Shown: piece after piece, positions 1-9,549 of the stretch
Layout: the number at the start of each line of letters is the position of its first letter
Position numbering within the stretch: the first letter of the stretch is position 1
Assembly (NCBI GenBank): GCA_024699125.1
Contig: JAILQE010000003.1
Span: forward strand, 1-57,883
Length of the DNA: 57,883 nt
Reading direction: 5' to 3'
DNA from: Candidatus Saccharimonadota bacterium
Lineage (GTDB): Bacteria; Patescibacteriota; Saccharimonadia; Saccharimonadales; Saccharimonadaceae
Program-made: the position numbers and the translations under genes
Notes under the pieces: generated by a model
What the model was told of the DNA's origin: nothing
Database searches by the model: none
The model's input: only the letters and a program-made list of their open reading frames with translations

Positions 1-16
1 AAAAGTACTGGGGGTC

Positions 17-88
17 TTAAGCCCGGCTACCTAGAATTGCCACGAATGTACCCCCCTGACGTCCGGGGGTCCATTGGCTCGCAAACAT
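17..88 (-). CDS. possible 23-residue leader peptide ORF
   Basis: A 23-codon reading frame starts at ATG (86-88) and ends in TAA. A strong GGAGG (95-99) sits six bases before the ATG. The peptide (begins MFASQWTPGRQGG) is not one I recognise. C- and G-tracts inside it form a hairpin (50-70), and its G-tract could pair instead with the C-tract near position 12. It lies downstream of dus on the same strand and would precede a gene beyond the left edge of the window. It could be a leader peptide, a chance ORF or a remnant. Confidence 0.25.
   Translation of the reverse strand: MFASQWTPGRQGGTFVAILGSRA
50..70 (-). other. GC-rich hairpin after dus
   Basis: ACCCCC and GGGGGT arms flank a seven-base loop. 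There is no T-tract on either side, so it is not a convincing intrinsic terminator. It overlaps the small ORF at 17-88. Confidence 0.4.
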
Positions 89-160
89 AAAGTTCCTCCA
101 ACCCAAGCCAAAGTTATCATGCGTCAAAAGGTTTTACAACCCCCCTCACCCCCGATAAGC

Positions 161-1111
161 CTAGGCGGAATGCTCGCGGAGTACTTCCCTGGCCTCGGCC
201 ACGGAGTGGGTTTCCATCAGGCGGGCGCGGAGGTCCGAGGCGCCGGGGAAATTGTTGATATAAATCTTGTAATAATGTTTCAAAGGCTCGTACGGCAGAC
301 CGTGCAAGTTCATTTGCTCCTCGTACAAATCCAGGTGCAAAGCCAGAAGAGACATCAGCTCTTCGCGCGTGGCGGCGTGATCGGTAAAACAATACGGGTT
401 AGCAAAAACGCCGCGGCCAATCATGAAGCCGTCGATTTCCGGATACTGCGCATGCAAAGCCAAAGCGGCGGCGCGGTCCTTGATGTCGCCGTTAATAATC
501 AGCTTGGTCTCGGGCGAAATTTCGGCGCGCATACGGAGGATTTCCGGAATCAGCTCGTAGTGCGCGGCCACCTTGGACATTTCCTTGCGGGTACGCAGGT
601 GCACGGTGAGTGCGGCCGGGTGCTCGGCGAGCAAAGTCGGGAGCCAGGTTTTGTATTCGTCCACATAAGTAAAACCCAGGCGAGTTTTGATCGAGACCGG
701 CAAATTCGTCGCGGCCTTGACCTTGCGGTAACAGTCCACGGCCAGCTTCGGCGTTTTGATCATCGCGGCGCCACCGCCAGCCTTGTTGACATGCTTGTCT
801 GGGCAGCCAAAGTTAAGGTCTACCCCGGCAAAACCCAAGGATTCCAGCGCGTGGGAAAGTTCCGAAAAATGGTCCGGATTTTTGCCCCAAATTTGGGCGA
901 TAATTGGCTTGTCCGCCTCTGTTATAGTGAGGCGCTCCAGCGCGTTGTGGCGGCCTTTTTCGGAGGCGTAGCTAGAAACGTTGGTAAATTCGGTATAAAA
1001 AAGATCCGGGCGACCGGCCTTGGCGACGACCTGGCGAAAGGCCAAGTCGGTCACGCCTTCCATCGGCGCCAAAATCAGAAACGGTTTTTCTAGCTCTTGC
1101 CAAATGTTCAT
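161..1111 (-). CDS. dus: tRNA-dihydrouridine synthase (Dus family)
   Basis: FMN-dependent enzyme that reduces uridines in the tRNA D-loop. The N-terminus shows the family barrel strand LAPMEGVTDLAFRQ, then the signature block around LNFGCPDKHVNKAGGGAAM carrying the catalytic Cys, then VSIKTRLGF and the phosphate-binding end of the barrel (NGDIKDR, GFMIGRGVFANP). The length of 316 residues is normal. The start is the ATG at 1109-1111, because TATAAT (1118-1123) lies exactly six bases upstream, which implies a leaderless mRNA; the ORF could otherwise run nine codons further upstream. It is a single-gene unit. The Dus subfamily (A, B or C) was not resolved. Confidence 0.93.
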   Translation of the reverse strand: MNIWQELEKPFLILAPMEGVTDLAFRQVVAKAGRPDLFYTEFTNVSSYASEKGRHNALERLTITEADKPIIAQIWGKNPDHFSELSHALESLGFAGVDLNFGCPDKHVNKAGGGAAMIKTPKLAVDCYRKVKAATNLPVSIKTRLGFTYVDEYKTWLPTLLAEHPAALTVHLRTRKEMSKVAAHYELIPEILRMRAEISPETKLIINGDIKDRAAALALHAQYPEIDGFMIGRGVFANPYCFTDHAATREELMSLLALHLDLYEEQMNLHGLPYEPLKHYYKIYINNFPGASDLRARLMETHSVAEAREVLREHSA

Positions 1112-1175
1112 TTTTATATTATAACACAAAACCAACAAAAAGTCCGCCAGGCAAAGCGAGGCGGACTAAAAGCGC

Positions 1176-2387
1176 CTAGAGCTTCTTCCAGCTCTTCCGT
1201 GGGCCGAAGTGCGGTTTTACAACTGAGAAGTTGATTGCGTTCTTTTGGAAGCTTCTAACCGTCCAGCGCAAAACGATAACCGAAGCGATACTGAGTTCGA
1301 TAATACCCAGCACCAGCTCGTATGGTGGCAAGTTGCCAAAGGCGTTTCGCATCATCAAGGCGATTGGTGATGACAACGGGAAGTACGACAAGATATAGGT
1401 CACGATGTTTGGCTCACCGGCGATAAAGTTATTCATAAAGATTAGCGGCAACACGACACCCACCATCACAATGCCGATATATTGCGAAGCATCGCGCGCG
1501 GTTGGCATGAGAGAACCAACGAGCGTGCAGGCGCCAGCAAACATGAAGTAAGATACGAGAAGCAGGGCAAAGTTGCCAAGAATGCGCACCGGGTTCCAGT
1601 CGATCTGGGCTATGATGCCAGAAATTGCTGGGTTGTCGCGATAAATAATCAGCGCCGCAATGGCCGGGATAATAAACACCACCATCTGCAAAAAGCCGAG
1701 CGCAATTAGGCTTAAGATTTTGCCAATCACGAGGTTTTTAGCCGAGACCGATGTGAGAATCATCTCCGAAATACGATTCTCTTTTTCCTCGACGAGCGCC
1801 ATAGTGAGACGGTTGCCAAACACGCAAACCAAAATATAAAAGATGGCAAGAATCGCAATCGGAACAATTGCCTGGCCAAGCACGCTGGTTTGGTTGCCAT
1901 TTTCATCTAGGTCGATGGTTTCGTATGCTACGGCGTTTTCAACCAAGACAATGTCTTCGGGCGACAACTTAGAATAGACGCTAGATTTTAGAATCTGCCC
2001 AATCAAAAACGAATTGGTATTAAATAGCCCAGTATCGGCTGCGCGGTCGTAGATCGTAATCTTATGACTGGTAGCAAAATCGTCGGCGACGTGGTAGTAA
2101 ATATCTAGCTCGCCATTTTTGACTTGCTCGCGGCCGGCATCTTCGTCCGCTACAGAGATCAGCCCTGCCGGGGCCTCTTTAACAAGCCCAATGCTATCCG
2201 TGATGCCGATCTTTTTTTCGCCAAGTTCTGGCGATGTTAGATAATCCTCAATACCGACACTATTTAGCGTTGAAAGCCCAATCGCGGCAAAAATACCAAG
2301 CGGAAACAAAAGAAGCGAAATCCAAAAAGTCGGTTTTTTGAGTTGGCGAATCGCCTCAAATTTAAATACTATTCCAACTTTACTCAT
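1176..2387 (-). CDS. ABC-2 type exporter permease (NatB-like)
   Basis: Membrane subunit of an ABC exporter. One transmembrane segment lies near the N-terminus (about residues 20-42), followed by an extracytoplasmic region of about 130 residues and then five or six C-terminal segments starting near residue 170. This is the ABC2_membrane_3/NatB layout, and 403 residues is typical. The start ATG overlaps the last codons of the ATPase gene by eight bases, with GGAGG just upstream inside that gene, so translation is coupled. Substrate is unknown; Na+, antimicrobial peptides and other compounds are all handled by this family. Confidence 0.85.
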   Translation of the reverse strand: MSKVGIVFKFEAIRQLKKPTFWISLLLFPLGIFAAIGLSTLNSVGIEDYLTSPELGEKKIGITDSIGLVKEAPAGLISVADEDAGREQVKNGELDIYYHVADDFATSHKITIYDRAADTGLFNTNSFLIGQILKSSVYSKLSPEDIVLVENAVAYETIDLDENGNQTSVLGQAIVPIAILAIFYILVCVFGNRLTMALVEEKENRISEMILTSVSAKNLVIGKILSLIALGFLQMVVFIIPAIAALIIYRDNPAISGIIAQIDWNPVRILGNFALLLVSYFMFAGACTLVGSLMPTARDASQYIGIVMVGVVLPLIFMNNFIAGEPNIVTYILSYFPLSSPIALMMRNAFGNLPPYELVLGIIELSIASVIVLRWTVRSFQKNAINFSVVKPHFGPRKSWKKL

Positions 2388-3099
2388 CTACGCCTCCATA
2401 AACTTCTACGAAAATTTCGTCGAACGATTTGCCGCCGAATTTTTTCTTAATATCTTTAATAGTGCCATAGGCATAGGCCTTGCCGTCTTTCAAGAGGATT
2501 GCGCGATCGCAAAGGCGTTCAACTTCATCCATGTAGTGCGTAATCATGATGATGGTGGCGCCTTTTTGATGGGCCTCGTCGATGATGTTCATGAGGAGCT
2601 TGCGGTTGACCGGGTCAAAACCTTTGGTTGGCTCGTCGAGAATCAAAAGCTCTGGATTATTCATGATACAAATGCCCAGCTGGACTTTTTGCTGCTGGCC
2701 GGTTGAGAGCTTTTCGGTTTTTTCGTTGAGCTTGTCGCCTAGGCCTACGCGCTCAAGGTAGTTTGCAGACCACTCGCGTGGATTTTTGAGGCCTTTTAGC
2801 TCGCCAAAGTAGACCATCGTGTCGATCACGGTTTCTTTTTTATAGAGACCACGCTCTTCTGGTAGATAGCCCACGATTACGTCGGCGTTGGCGTCGAACG
2901 GCTTGCCGTTAATTAATAGCTCACCCGCAGTTGGGGTGTACAAATTAAGTAGGGCGCGGATAGTAGTGGTTTTGCCTGAGCCGTTGCTGCCCAGCAAGCC
3001 AAAAATCTCGCCTTTTTTGACCTCGAAACTGAGGTCGCGAATGACGGTTTTATTATTGAAGGTCATTCGGAAATTTTTAACTTCAATCATTGCACTCAT
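2380..3099 (-). CDS. ABC transporter ATPase subunit (NatA-like)
   Basis: Energises the NatB-like permease encoded next. It has Walker A (GSNGSGKTT), Q-loop region (VGYLPEERGLY), signature LSTGQQQKVQ, Walker B (LLILDEPTKGFDP) and the H-loop (MITHYMDE). The DEPTKGFDPVNR form is typical of NatA/YhaQ-type exporters. I chose the ATG at 3097-3099 (MSAMIEVKNF), seven bases after TATAAT at 3107-3112; the 27 codons upstream do not look like this family. The mRNA should be leaderless for this gene while the permease uses an SD. Confidence 0.92.
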   Translation of the reverse strand: MSAMIEVKNFRMTFNNKTVIRDLSFEVKKGEIFGLLGSNGSGKTTTIRALLNLYTPTAGELLINGKPFDANADVIVGYLPEERGLYKKETVIDTMVYFGELKGLKNPREWSANYLERVGLGDKLNEKTEKLSTGQQQKVQLGICIMNNPELLILDEPTKGFDPVNRKLLMNIIDEAHQKGATIIMITHYMDEVERLCDRAILLKDGKAYAYGTIKDIKKKFGGKSFDEIFVEVYGGVDE

Positions 3100-3148
3100 A
3101 GTTATTATTATAGCACAGCTTCTGGGGCTGCTACCCCCTGGTACAGGG

Positions 3149-3164
3149 TTAAGCCTAGGTGGAA
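3149..3164. repeat. 16-bp motif also at 153-168
   Basis: TAAGCCTAGGTGGAAT here and TAAGCCTAGGCGGAAT at 153-168 differ by one base. The first copy overlaps the dus stop codon and this one lies between the ABC ATPase promoter and the surface-protein terminator. Both have G/C tracts on one side. Two copies are weak evidence for a repeat family. Confidence 0.3.
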
Positions 3165-3177
3165 TAGACACGGCGAA

Positions 3178-3201
3178 CAAAAACCAGCCCCGAAGGGCTG
3201 G
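3178..3201 (-). terminator. intrinsic terminator of the giant surface protein
   Basis: Read on the minus strand, CCAGCCCTTCGGGGCTGG is followed by a T-rich tract. It starts 20 bases after the stop codon of the 2066-residue gene. Confidence 0.85.
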
Positions 3202-3220
3202 CGTCGTAGCGAAGCAATTA

Positions 3221-6200
3221 TTATTCCGTCAATGTCGCCGTAACCAAATCTCCATATATGGTATGCTCTACGCCATCTGTATCTTTATATATCAAATATG
3301 CTTTTGCATATACAGTCTGCTCCGATGTGACGCTGCCTTTTGTCCATGTATAGTAGTAATTGTCGCTATTACCGTTAACACTGGCCGCCCTTGGATATGT
3401 GGCAGTTTGATCGTCAAATGTACCGTTGGCGATATTTGCATCGAGAGTTGCAATTACGCCGGCCTTTACAATTTCATATCCATCTGGGACATAAGAATAT
3501 GAGCGTACGACTACCTTATTGTCACTATATCGTCTATAAATATCCGAAATATATGCGCCCGGTTGTTGACTCTCTAAATCACTTTCGCTTCCATAGATAG
3601 CTCTGATTGTTAAATCTTTACCTTGGAACATACGCATCGAATAATCCTTAGTATAAGATTTCTTTGCGCCATCTACTTCCCAATACAAGAATTGTTTGCC
3701 AGCAACATTTTGAGCGTTTAGATATACTATATCGTCTATTCCGTAGTTTGTGATCGTAGGTGTTTCTGATTCGCCATTATATATTGTTACAGTAAACCGG
3801 TCATTCCAAATTGCGTACAAAGTAGTATCGTCAGCATTCGCGTAAATCGAACTTGAGGTTATAGTATCCCCATTGCCATCTGCTTTTGTATTCCATTCTT
3901 TAAAACTATATTTACTGCCAAGTATAGAGCCATTAGGGTCTACTACATAGTCATATCTTACAGGCGTTGGCAATTCACCGTATGGTTGCAGATACGTTAC
4001 CGTCTTCGCGCTTTGAAGCACTTCTCCGCCATTCGCGTCGAAGGTGACATTGTATGGCGCCGCGTCCCATTGCGCATAAAGTTCGAGTGGAGTCTTAGAC
4101 TCGGTGAGGTCAGCCATAACTTGTTCGTCAATATATTCGTTGTTGTCGGCATCCTTCCAGCCAGTAAATACGTAACCATCACGCACGAAGGCATTCTTCT
4201 TGAGCGAGTCGCCCGCCTTGAGATAGTGGCTCTTCATAAGAGCGCGGTTCGCCTCGTCGTTTGTAGTATCGCCGTCGTTATCGTGATAGCGGATGTAGTG
4301 AGAACCTCTTAGTGTAAATACCCCAGGTTTGCCATCATCTGGATCATCTATCCTTAAGTAGCTAGGGTTGGTAGCTGGTTGAGTTCCGGCGCCACCTCTT
4401 AAGCGAGTTGCGGAGCCATACGTCGATGAGGTTGCACTGCTGAAATCTGTATTGTCATTCGCATAGATCGTGGTCAACTTACTATCATTGAAGAACAATC
4501 CAGCAGGAGATTGTGAGCCCGATAACTTTAGGTTGCTTATATCGATTGTCTCAAGATTGGTCATACCCCAGAAAGCTTCGTGAATATTCGTTATGCTGGT
4601 GGCCCCTAAGTTGCTAAGATCTAGGTTTTTAACACCAGTAGTTCTGAACATATCAGACATATCTGCGAGGTTTGGTGCATGGAAGGAAGATAAGTCAAGC
4701 GCCGTGAGGCTACTCGTGCCTTTAAATGCAGACGAAGCATCTGTGAGTTTTTCTGCATTAATGTTTTGTCCGAGAGTAATACTTGTCAAAGCCGACGCGC
4801 CATCAAACAAGCTATTAATAGTCGTAACATTTTCAAATGTCACCTTGCTTAGATCAATGGATTCGAGGCTCGAACACCCATTAAACATACTTGCCATACT
4901 CGCGACATCGGAAAGGGTAAAACTATTACCGAAAGTAACGGATTGGAGGTTAGTGTTCCCCGTAAACATCTCACCCACAGTCAATAAGCTTTCCGAGCTA
5001 AACGAAGAGAGATCTAGGCTCGTAATGCCCGTAGTCCTCCAGAACATTTGCCCCATTGTAGTAACATGGCTAGTATCAAAATTACTGCCAAAGTTAACGC
5101 TTTCGACAATGCCGCCTTGGAACATGCGACTTAGATTTGTGACTTTGCTGGAGTCTAGTCCTACTAACGATACATTCTTTACCCGAACAGCATAGAACAT
5201 ATTTCCGGATTCTGGATTCATGTATACTTTGTCAGCTTCCGACCACCAGTAGACTTTATCGCCTTCTCTCCAGATATATGTCGGGAAAGATGAATCATTG
5301 GTAGACACTATAACAGTATTTAAACTATCAATATCTGGCGTACCGTTGTTATACTTTTCAAAACTATCCAAAATATCATCGCCCGCAAGAGAGTTAATAT
5401 CATCCGAAATTCCTCTTAAGCCGGAATGGAGCATAGATGAAGATTCTTTCCACTGTGCATAAAGTTCGAGCGGGGTCTTGGACGCTTCGAGACCAGAGGT
5501 TTCAGCTTCGTCAGCTGCAATGACAATACCATCGGCAGTAGCTGCCCAGCCTATGAACTTGAAACCGCTGCGTTCGAAGTTGTTCTTAGCTAGCTTGGTA
5601 GCAAGATTATATGGGTTTTCTGAGCCAGTTGCGATATAGTGGCTTGGCATGAGAGCGTAGTTAGTCTCATCATTCGTATCATCGCCATCATTATCATGGT
5701 AGCGGATGTAGCGAGCGTTCTTATAAGTGAATTTACCCGGAGTACCATTGTCTGGGTCGTCGATTACAGCGTAGTTTTTGCCGCCATTTGAGCCAGTGCC
5801 GGCATTACCGTTAGCGCCCGTAGAGCCGGCGCCGCCAACCACGCTATCGTACAAGAACATCGCATTATCATCAGTAACGCTATCTGGATTAATTGAACCG
5901 GAGGTATAGATGGTTTTTAGGCCACTATCACCAATGAATGCCCAATACAAATCCGTTACGCCGCTCAAATCCATATTGCTAATATCTATAGTTTCGAGCG
6001 TGCTACCCATTTGAGCGAAGGTTTGATGAAGCCCCGTTGGCTTTGAGGTAAGGTTACTAAGATCGAGAGTTTCGAGGCCGCGGATATTATTGAAGGCACC
6101 TTGCATGTTAGTTACATTTGCAGCAGTAAAGCTTCCACCGAGCGTCAGAGACGAGAGTTTAGTCATGCCGCTAAACATTTCCTTCATGTTCGTCAAAGAC

Positions 6201-9200
6201 GTAGTATCGAAGGTACTCAAATCGAGCGTCTCGAGGTTAGAGACTCCGCCAAACATGCCGCTCATATTGGTGACATTTTTGGTATCAAAGTACTCAAGCC
6301 CCTCAATGGAGGTGAGCGCAGTATTAACCAAGAACATGTTTGCCATGCTCGTAACTTTGTCCGTCTTAAAATCTTCGCTAAAGATGACCTTTTTCGCTTT
6401 CATGGTGTATAGGAGACCAGAAAGGCTTGTAACATCTCTCGTTTTCCAGCCAGACAAGTCGAGAACGTCAGTTTCCATGCCGAATGATAGAGCGCTATTC
6501 ATATTAGTTACTTTTCTAACATCAACAACTGCCGGGAATGTTGCCTTTTTGAGTGACGATGCATAGATGAACTCACTCATGTTCGTAGCGTTACTAAAGT
6601 CCCAGTCGCTAATATCGATTTCTTTGAGGCCGGTTGAATGGAAGGTGCGACTGAAGTTGACAATTCCTGAAGTATCAAAGCCGGTAAGATCTGCATATAG
6701 CCCCATAGACGCACCGTCAACGGTGCCAGCACGGTTAAACAGACAGTCCGTACTGTTCTTATCGCTAATTCTAGGCTTTACGTCTTCGCTCCACCAGTAG
6801 ATATTCTCGCCGTCCACCCAAAGCCAGATTGGATCAATCGTACCAGAAGTATCTACGGCATTAGCTAAGACCTCATCGCTCGGCGTGCCGTTAGGGTATT
6901 TAACGAAGCGTGTTACTTGTGGGTTGTCCGCAAGCAAAGCGTTGATTTTGCTGCCGGTCGGGCTTAAGCCGATACCGCCAGATTGAAGCGCTGCATCAAT
7001 TTCGCGCCACTTTGCATAGAGGTGAATTTCGCCGCCATTAGCGTCGAGATTCTTGATTGTAGCTTTGTCGGCATACTTAGTGCCGGTGCCATTTGCATTT
7101 GTAGTCCATTCTACGAGCTTGTGTTGCCACCAAGTGTACTCGATTGGATTGAGCGTAGTCTCTACATCATAGATTACGACCTGCGCAGCCATAGCGTCTG
7201 GGTTTTCAACATTTTCGTTGTTGGCATGGAAGATAACCGTATATTCGGTTGGCGTCCACTGCGCTTTAAGCGTAACAGTCGCGCCATCTTCGGCGGTGAG
7301 ATTCTTGACGGTTTGGCCGTCGGTATATTCGTTGTCGCCGAGTTCCCAGCCGGCAAAAGTGTAGCCAGTGCGAGTGAAGGCGTTTGCGGTGAGGGCCTTT
7401 TCTTCGTCATAGTTAAATGCGAGTGGCTGCATAGTGCCGCTCACACTCATATCATCAGTGTTGATATCGAAGTTGACCGTGTAGGTATTGGCGCGGTAGT
7501 GGGCGGTATATTCTAGTTTTCCCTTCTGGTGTGGAGCCGGGATAGTGTATGGCTTGACTGGGGTGTCGCCACTAATCGTGGTGCCGGTCCAGCCGGTGAA
7601 GGTGTAGCCAGTCTTTTCTGGCTCATTAAGCGTTGCGCTTTGTTCCTTGTTGAGCTTAGTTGGGTTTGCCGTAGCGACATTGCCGCCATCATAATCGTAG
7701 GTAATATCAAATTCTTCGAGTGCGACAGTTTGCCAGACAGCTTCGTAAGTTTTGTCGCCTAAAGCATTTGAAATTGGCAAAGTTACATCTTCATAGACGG
7801 TCACATCACGCCAGCCAATGCAGCGTTCGCGGACGTCGCCATCGGCATCTTTACGATCTGCAGGCTTAATCAAAGTAAAGCTGGCAGTTTCGACGGTGTA
7901 GTTATCAGGGTTTCCCGCAGTGCGAAGAGCGGCAGCCTCTTCGGTGGTGAGGCCGGTATAAGTGATTGCATAAATATGTGGGGTCCACTGAGCCTGCATC
8001 GTGATGGTGCCATGGTCGATGATATTTGTGACGTCGGCTTTATCTGCGTAAATAGTGTCGTTATATTTCCAACCGACAAAATCGTAGCCGTATTTCTCGA
8101 AGGCATTTTCGCGGAGCTCACAAGCTTCATCGTATTCGCAGTTGGTGGTAGCCATTTCCCCGCTGGTGGCGCCGTTGCCGTCGTAATCAATGTGGAATGG
8201 GTTGATAGACCACTGTGCGTAGAGTGTGACGATGCCGTTGTTTTCGGTAGTGAGGTTCTTTACCTCGGCCTTGTCGGCGTAATGGACGCCAGAGCCGTTT
8301 GGCTTGGTATCCCAACCGGTGTATTCGCGGCCCATAAAGTTGAAGGCGTTTTGAGTGAGCGCCTGAGCTTCGTCATAGGTAAACTGCATGTCAGCCATCG
8401 TGCCATCGCCGCCGTTCGCGTCAAATTTCACCGTGTAAGTATTGGCTGTAAACTTTGGCTTGATGGTGATGTCTTCGGTGATTGGTTTGGTTGGATCTAC
8501 TGGGTTGCCATTTTCGTCTTCCCAGCCATCGAAGGCGTAGCCCGGTTTGGTTGGCTCGGTAATCTCGTCGACATCTTCGAGCTTCTCACCGTAGTTAATT
8601 ACGACGTCCGCGTCGCCATTTTTGATGACAAGTTTATCGTAGAGACCGTAGCTCGTGGTAAGCGTGAAGGAATTGGTTTCGATGTTGGCAGCTCTAGCAC
8701 TAGTGACCAAACCGAAGGCAGAAACAGCGACCACGGCTACACCGATAATCTTGGCGTATTTTTTATGCTTCTTTACGGCAATGATTGCGAGGATAGTTAG
8801 GCCGATGACGGAGATAATCATAGTGGCTAGGCTGATGCTGGCACCATTAGATTCTGCCGTGTTTTTACCAGTGTTTGGCACGACTGGGGTTTCTTCTTCG
8901 TTGGTATTCGGCACCACGATGTCGATTTCTTCTGGCTCTTCTACGTCGGTAAATTTAACGAAGAATTTGACGCTTGAGACCTCGGCGCGTTTGTTGGTAT
9001 CGGTGACGGCGGTAGCGTATTTGGCGGTGAGTAAGAAATCTAAATTAGCCCCTGCAGCGACAGTTTCGCCGGCGTGAGCGTCGTAAATGTAGTTGATGGA
9101 TTCGCTAGCGTTATCATCGGTAATAGATTCGATGATATGATCTTTGCTATCGGAGTTTTGGAGAACAATTTTATAGGAAATGGAGTCGTTAATTTTGTGG

Positions 9201-9421
9201 AAAGTAACGTTTGAAACGATGGTTTGCTCATCGTAAGTATTGATACTGCCAGTAGCACCGGTAGAAATCTCGGTGATCTCGGCGGATTGAATTTTGAAAA
9301 TTGTGCCTTCGGCGAGGGCCCGGATAGCCGGGACAATTGACAGCACGAAACCTGCGGCAAACACCACAGCAGCTATTTTTCCGACGATGCCTCGCGCATC
9401 GCGGCGTCTTTGTTTCTCCAC
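3221..9421 (-). CDS. giant secreted surface protein, InlB and BspA repeats, internal VPNTG anchor
   Basis: 2066 residues. A signal peptide (about 1-37, ending AIRALA) precedes a small domain, then VVPNTGKN (181-185 is VPNTG), a hydrophobic segment (197-216), KKHKKYAK, a second hydrophobic segment (225-241) and SARA|ANIE, which looks like a second signal-peptidase site. From about 250 to 805 there are InlB/Flg_new-type repeats (GYxFxGW ... YAQW). BspA-type DUF285 leucine-rich repeats follow at about 865-1180 and 1380-1655, each followed by an acidic DNDGD loop (possibly Ca2+ binding) and further InlB repeats. The last 170 residues are unassigned. The two BspA blocks look duplicated. Start is GTG with AAGGAG five bases upstream and TAAAAT at 9447-9452. 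Probably an adhesin for host contact (inference). Confidence 0.88.
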   Translation of the reverse strand: MEKQRRRDARGIVGKIAAVVFAAGFVLSIVPAIRALAEGTIFKIQSAEITEISTGATGSINTYDEQTIVSNVTFHKINDSISYKIVLQNSDSKDHIIESITDDNASESINYIYDAHAGETVAAGANLDFLLTAKYATAVTDTNKRAEVSSVKFFVKFTDVEEPEEIDIVVPNTNEEETPVVPNTGKNTAESNGASISLATMIISVIGLTILAIIAVKKHKKYAKIIGVAVVAVSAFGLVTSARAANIETNSFTLTTSYGLYDKLVIKNGDADVVINYGEKLEDVDEITEPTKPGYAFDGWEDENGNPVDPTKPITEDITIKPKFTANTYTVKFDANGGDGTMADMQFTYDEAQALTQNAFNFMGREYTGWDTKPNGSGVHYADKAEVKNLTTENNGIVTLYAQWSINPFHIDYDGNGATSGEMATTNCEYDEACELRENAFEKYGYDFVGWKYNDTIYADKADVTNIIDHGTITMQAQWTPHIYAITYTGLTTEEAAALRTAGNPDNYTVETASFTLIKPADRKDADGDVRERCIGWRDVTVYEDVTLPISNALGDKTYEAVWQTVALEEFDITYDYDGGNVATANPTKLNKEQSATLNEPEKTGYTFTGWTGTTISGDTPVKPYTIPAPHQKGKLEYTAHYRANTYTVNFDINTDDMSVSGTMQPLAFNYDEEKALTANAFTRTGYTFAGWELGDNEYTDGQTVKNLTAEDGATVTLKAQWTPTEYTVIFHANNENVENPDAMAAQVVIYDVETTLNPIEYTWWQHKLVEWTTNANGTGTKYADKATIKNLDANGGEIHLYAKWREIDAALQSGGIGLSPTGSKINALLADNPQVTRFVKYPNGTPSDEVLANAVDTSGTIDPIWLWVDGENIYWWSEDVKPRISDKNSTDCLFNRAGTVDGASMGLYADLTGFDTSGIVNFSRTFHSTGLKEIDISDWDFSNATNMSEFIYASSLKKATFPAVVDVRKVTNMNSALSFGMETDVLDLSGWKTRDVTSLSGLLYTMKAKKVIFSEDFKTDKVTSMANMFLVNTALTSIEGLEYFDTKNVTNMSGMFGGVSNLETLDLSTFDTTSLTNMKEMFSGMTKLSSLTLGGSFTAANVTNMQGAFNNIRGLETLDLSNLTSKPTGLHQTFAQMGSTLETIDISNMDLSGVTDLYWAFIGDSGLKTIYTSGSINPDSVTDDNAMFLYDSVVGGAGSTGANGNAGTGSNGGKNYAVIDDPDNGTPGKFTYKNARYIRYHDNDGDDTNDETNYALMPSHYIATGSENPYNLATKLAKNNFERSGFKFIGWAATADGIVIAADEAETSGLEASKTPLELYAQWKESSSMLHSGLRGISDDINSLAGDDILDSFEKYNNGTPDIDSLNTVIVSTNDSSFPTYIWREGDKVYWWSEADKVYMNPESGNMFYAVRVKNVSLVGLDSSKVTNLSRMFQGGIVESVNFGSNFDTSHVTTMGQMFWRTTGITSLDLSSFSSESLLTVGEMFTGNTNLQSVTFGNSFTLSDVASMASMFNGCSSLESIDLSKVTFENVTTINSLFDGASALTSITLGQNINAEKLTDASSAFKGTSSLTALDLSSFHAPNLADMSDMFRTTGVKNLDLSNLGATSITNIHEAFWGMTNLETIDISNLKLSGSQSPAGLFFNDSKLTTIYANDNTDFSSATSSTYGSATRLRGGAGTQPATNPSYLRIDDPDDGKPGVFTLRGSHYIRYHDNDGDTTNDEANRALMKSHYLKAGDSLKKNAFVRDGYVFTGWKDADNNEYIDEQVMADLTESKTPLELYAQWDAAPYNVTFDANGGEVLQSAKTVTYLQPYGELPTPVRYDYVVDPNGSILGSKYSFKEWNTKADGNGDTITSSSIYANADDTTLYAIWNDRFTVTIYNGESETPTITNYGIDDIVYLNAQNVAGKQFLYWEVDGAKKSYTKDYSMRMFQGKDLTIRAIYGSESDLESQQPGAYISDIYRRYSDNKVVVRSYSYVPDGYEIVKAGVIATLDANIANGTFDDQTATYPRAASVNGNSDNYYYTWTKGSVTSEQTVYAKAYLIYKDTDGVEHTIYGDLVTATLTE

Positions 9422-9446
9422 AATAACTCCTTAGTTACTTATGTTT

Positions 9447-9452
9447 ATTTTA
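9447..9452 (-). promoter_or_regulatory. -10 box of the giant surface protein
   Basis: TAAAAT preceded by TGTGA-like bases (CGTGA). Unlike the leaderless genes, there are 25 bases between this box and the GTG start, including AAGGAG, so the mRNA carries a leader with a ribosome binding site. Confidence 0.65.
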
Positions 9453-9520
9453 TCACGCTCGTGGCTAAATGCTAGTGGAATTTTGGAGTTTTTTGGTGTT
9501 TTTTTGCAGATTTCTTGCAA

Positions 9521-9546
9521 TAAAAAAAGAACCACTAGTGGGTCTT
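9521..9546 (-). terminator. terminator after the nuclease-like gene
   Basis: On the minus strand, a hairpin of GACCCACTAGTGGTTC is followed by seven T. It separates the 137-residue gene from the surface-protein promoter. Confidence 0.75.
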
Positions 9547-9549
9547 AGT

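Noticed and set aside
74-1093. 339-codon plus-strand ORF
   Set aside because: Shadow of dus; no recognisable domain and no start signal.
3149-3164. Insertion-sequence ends defined by the 16-bp motif shared with 153-168
   Set aside because: The two copies are in the same orientation, not inverted, and enclose the dus and ABC genes with no transposase.
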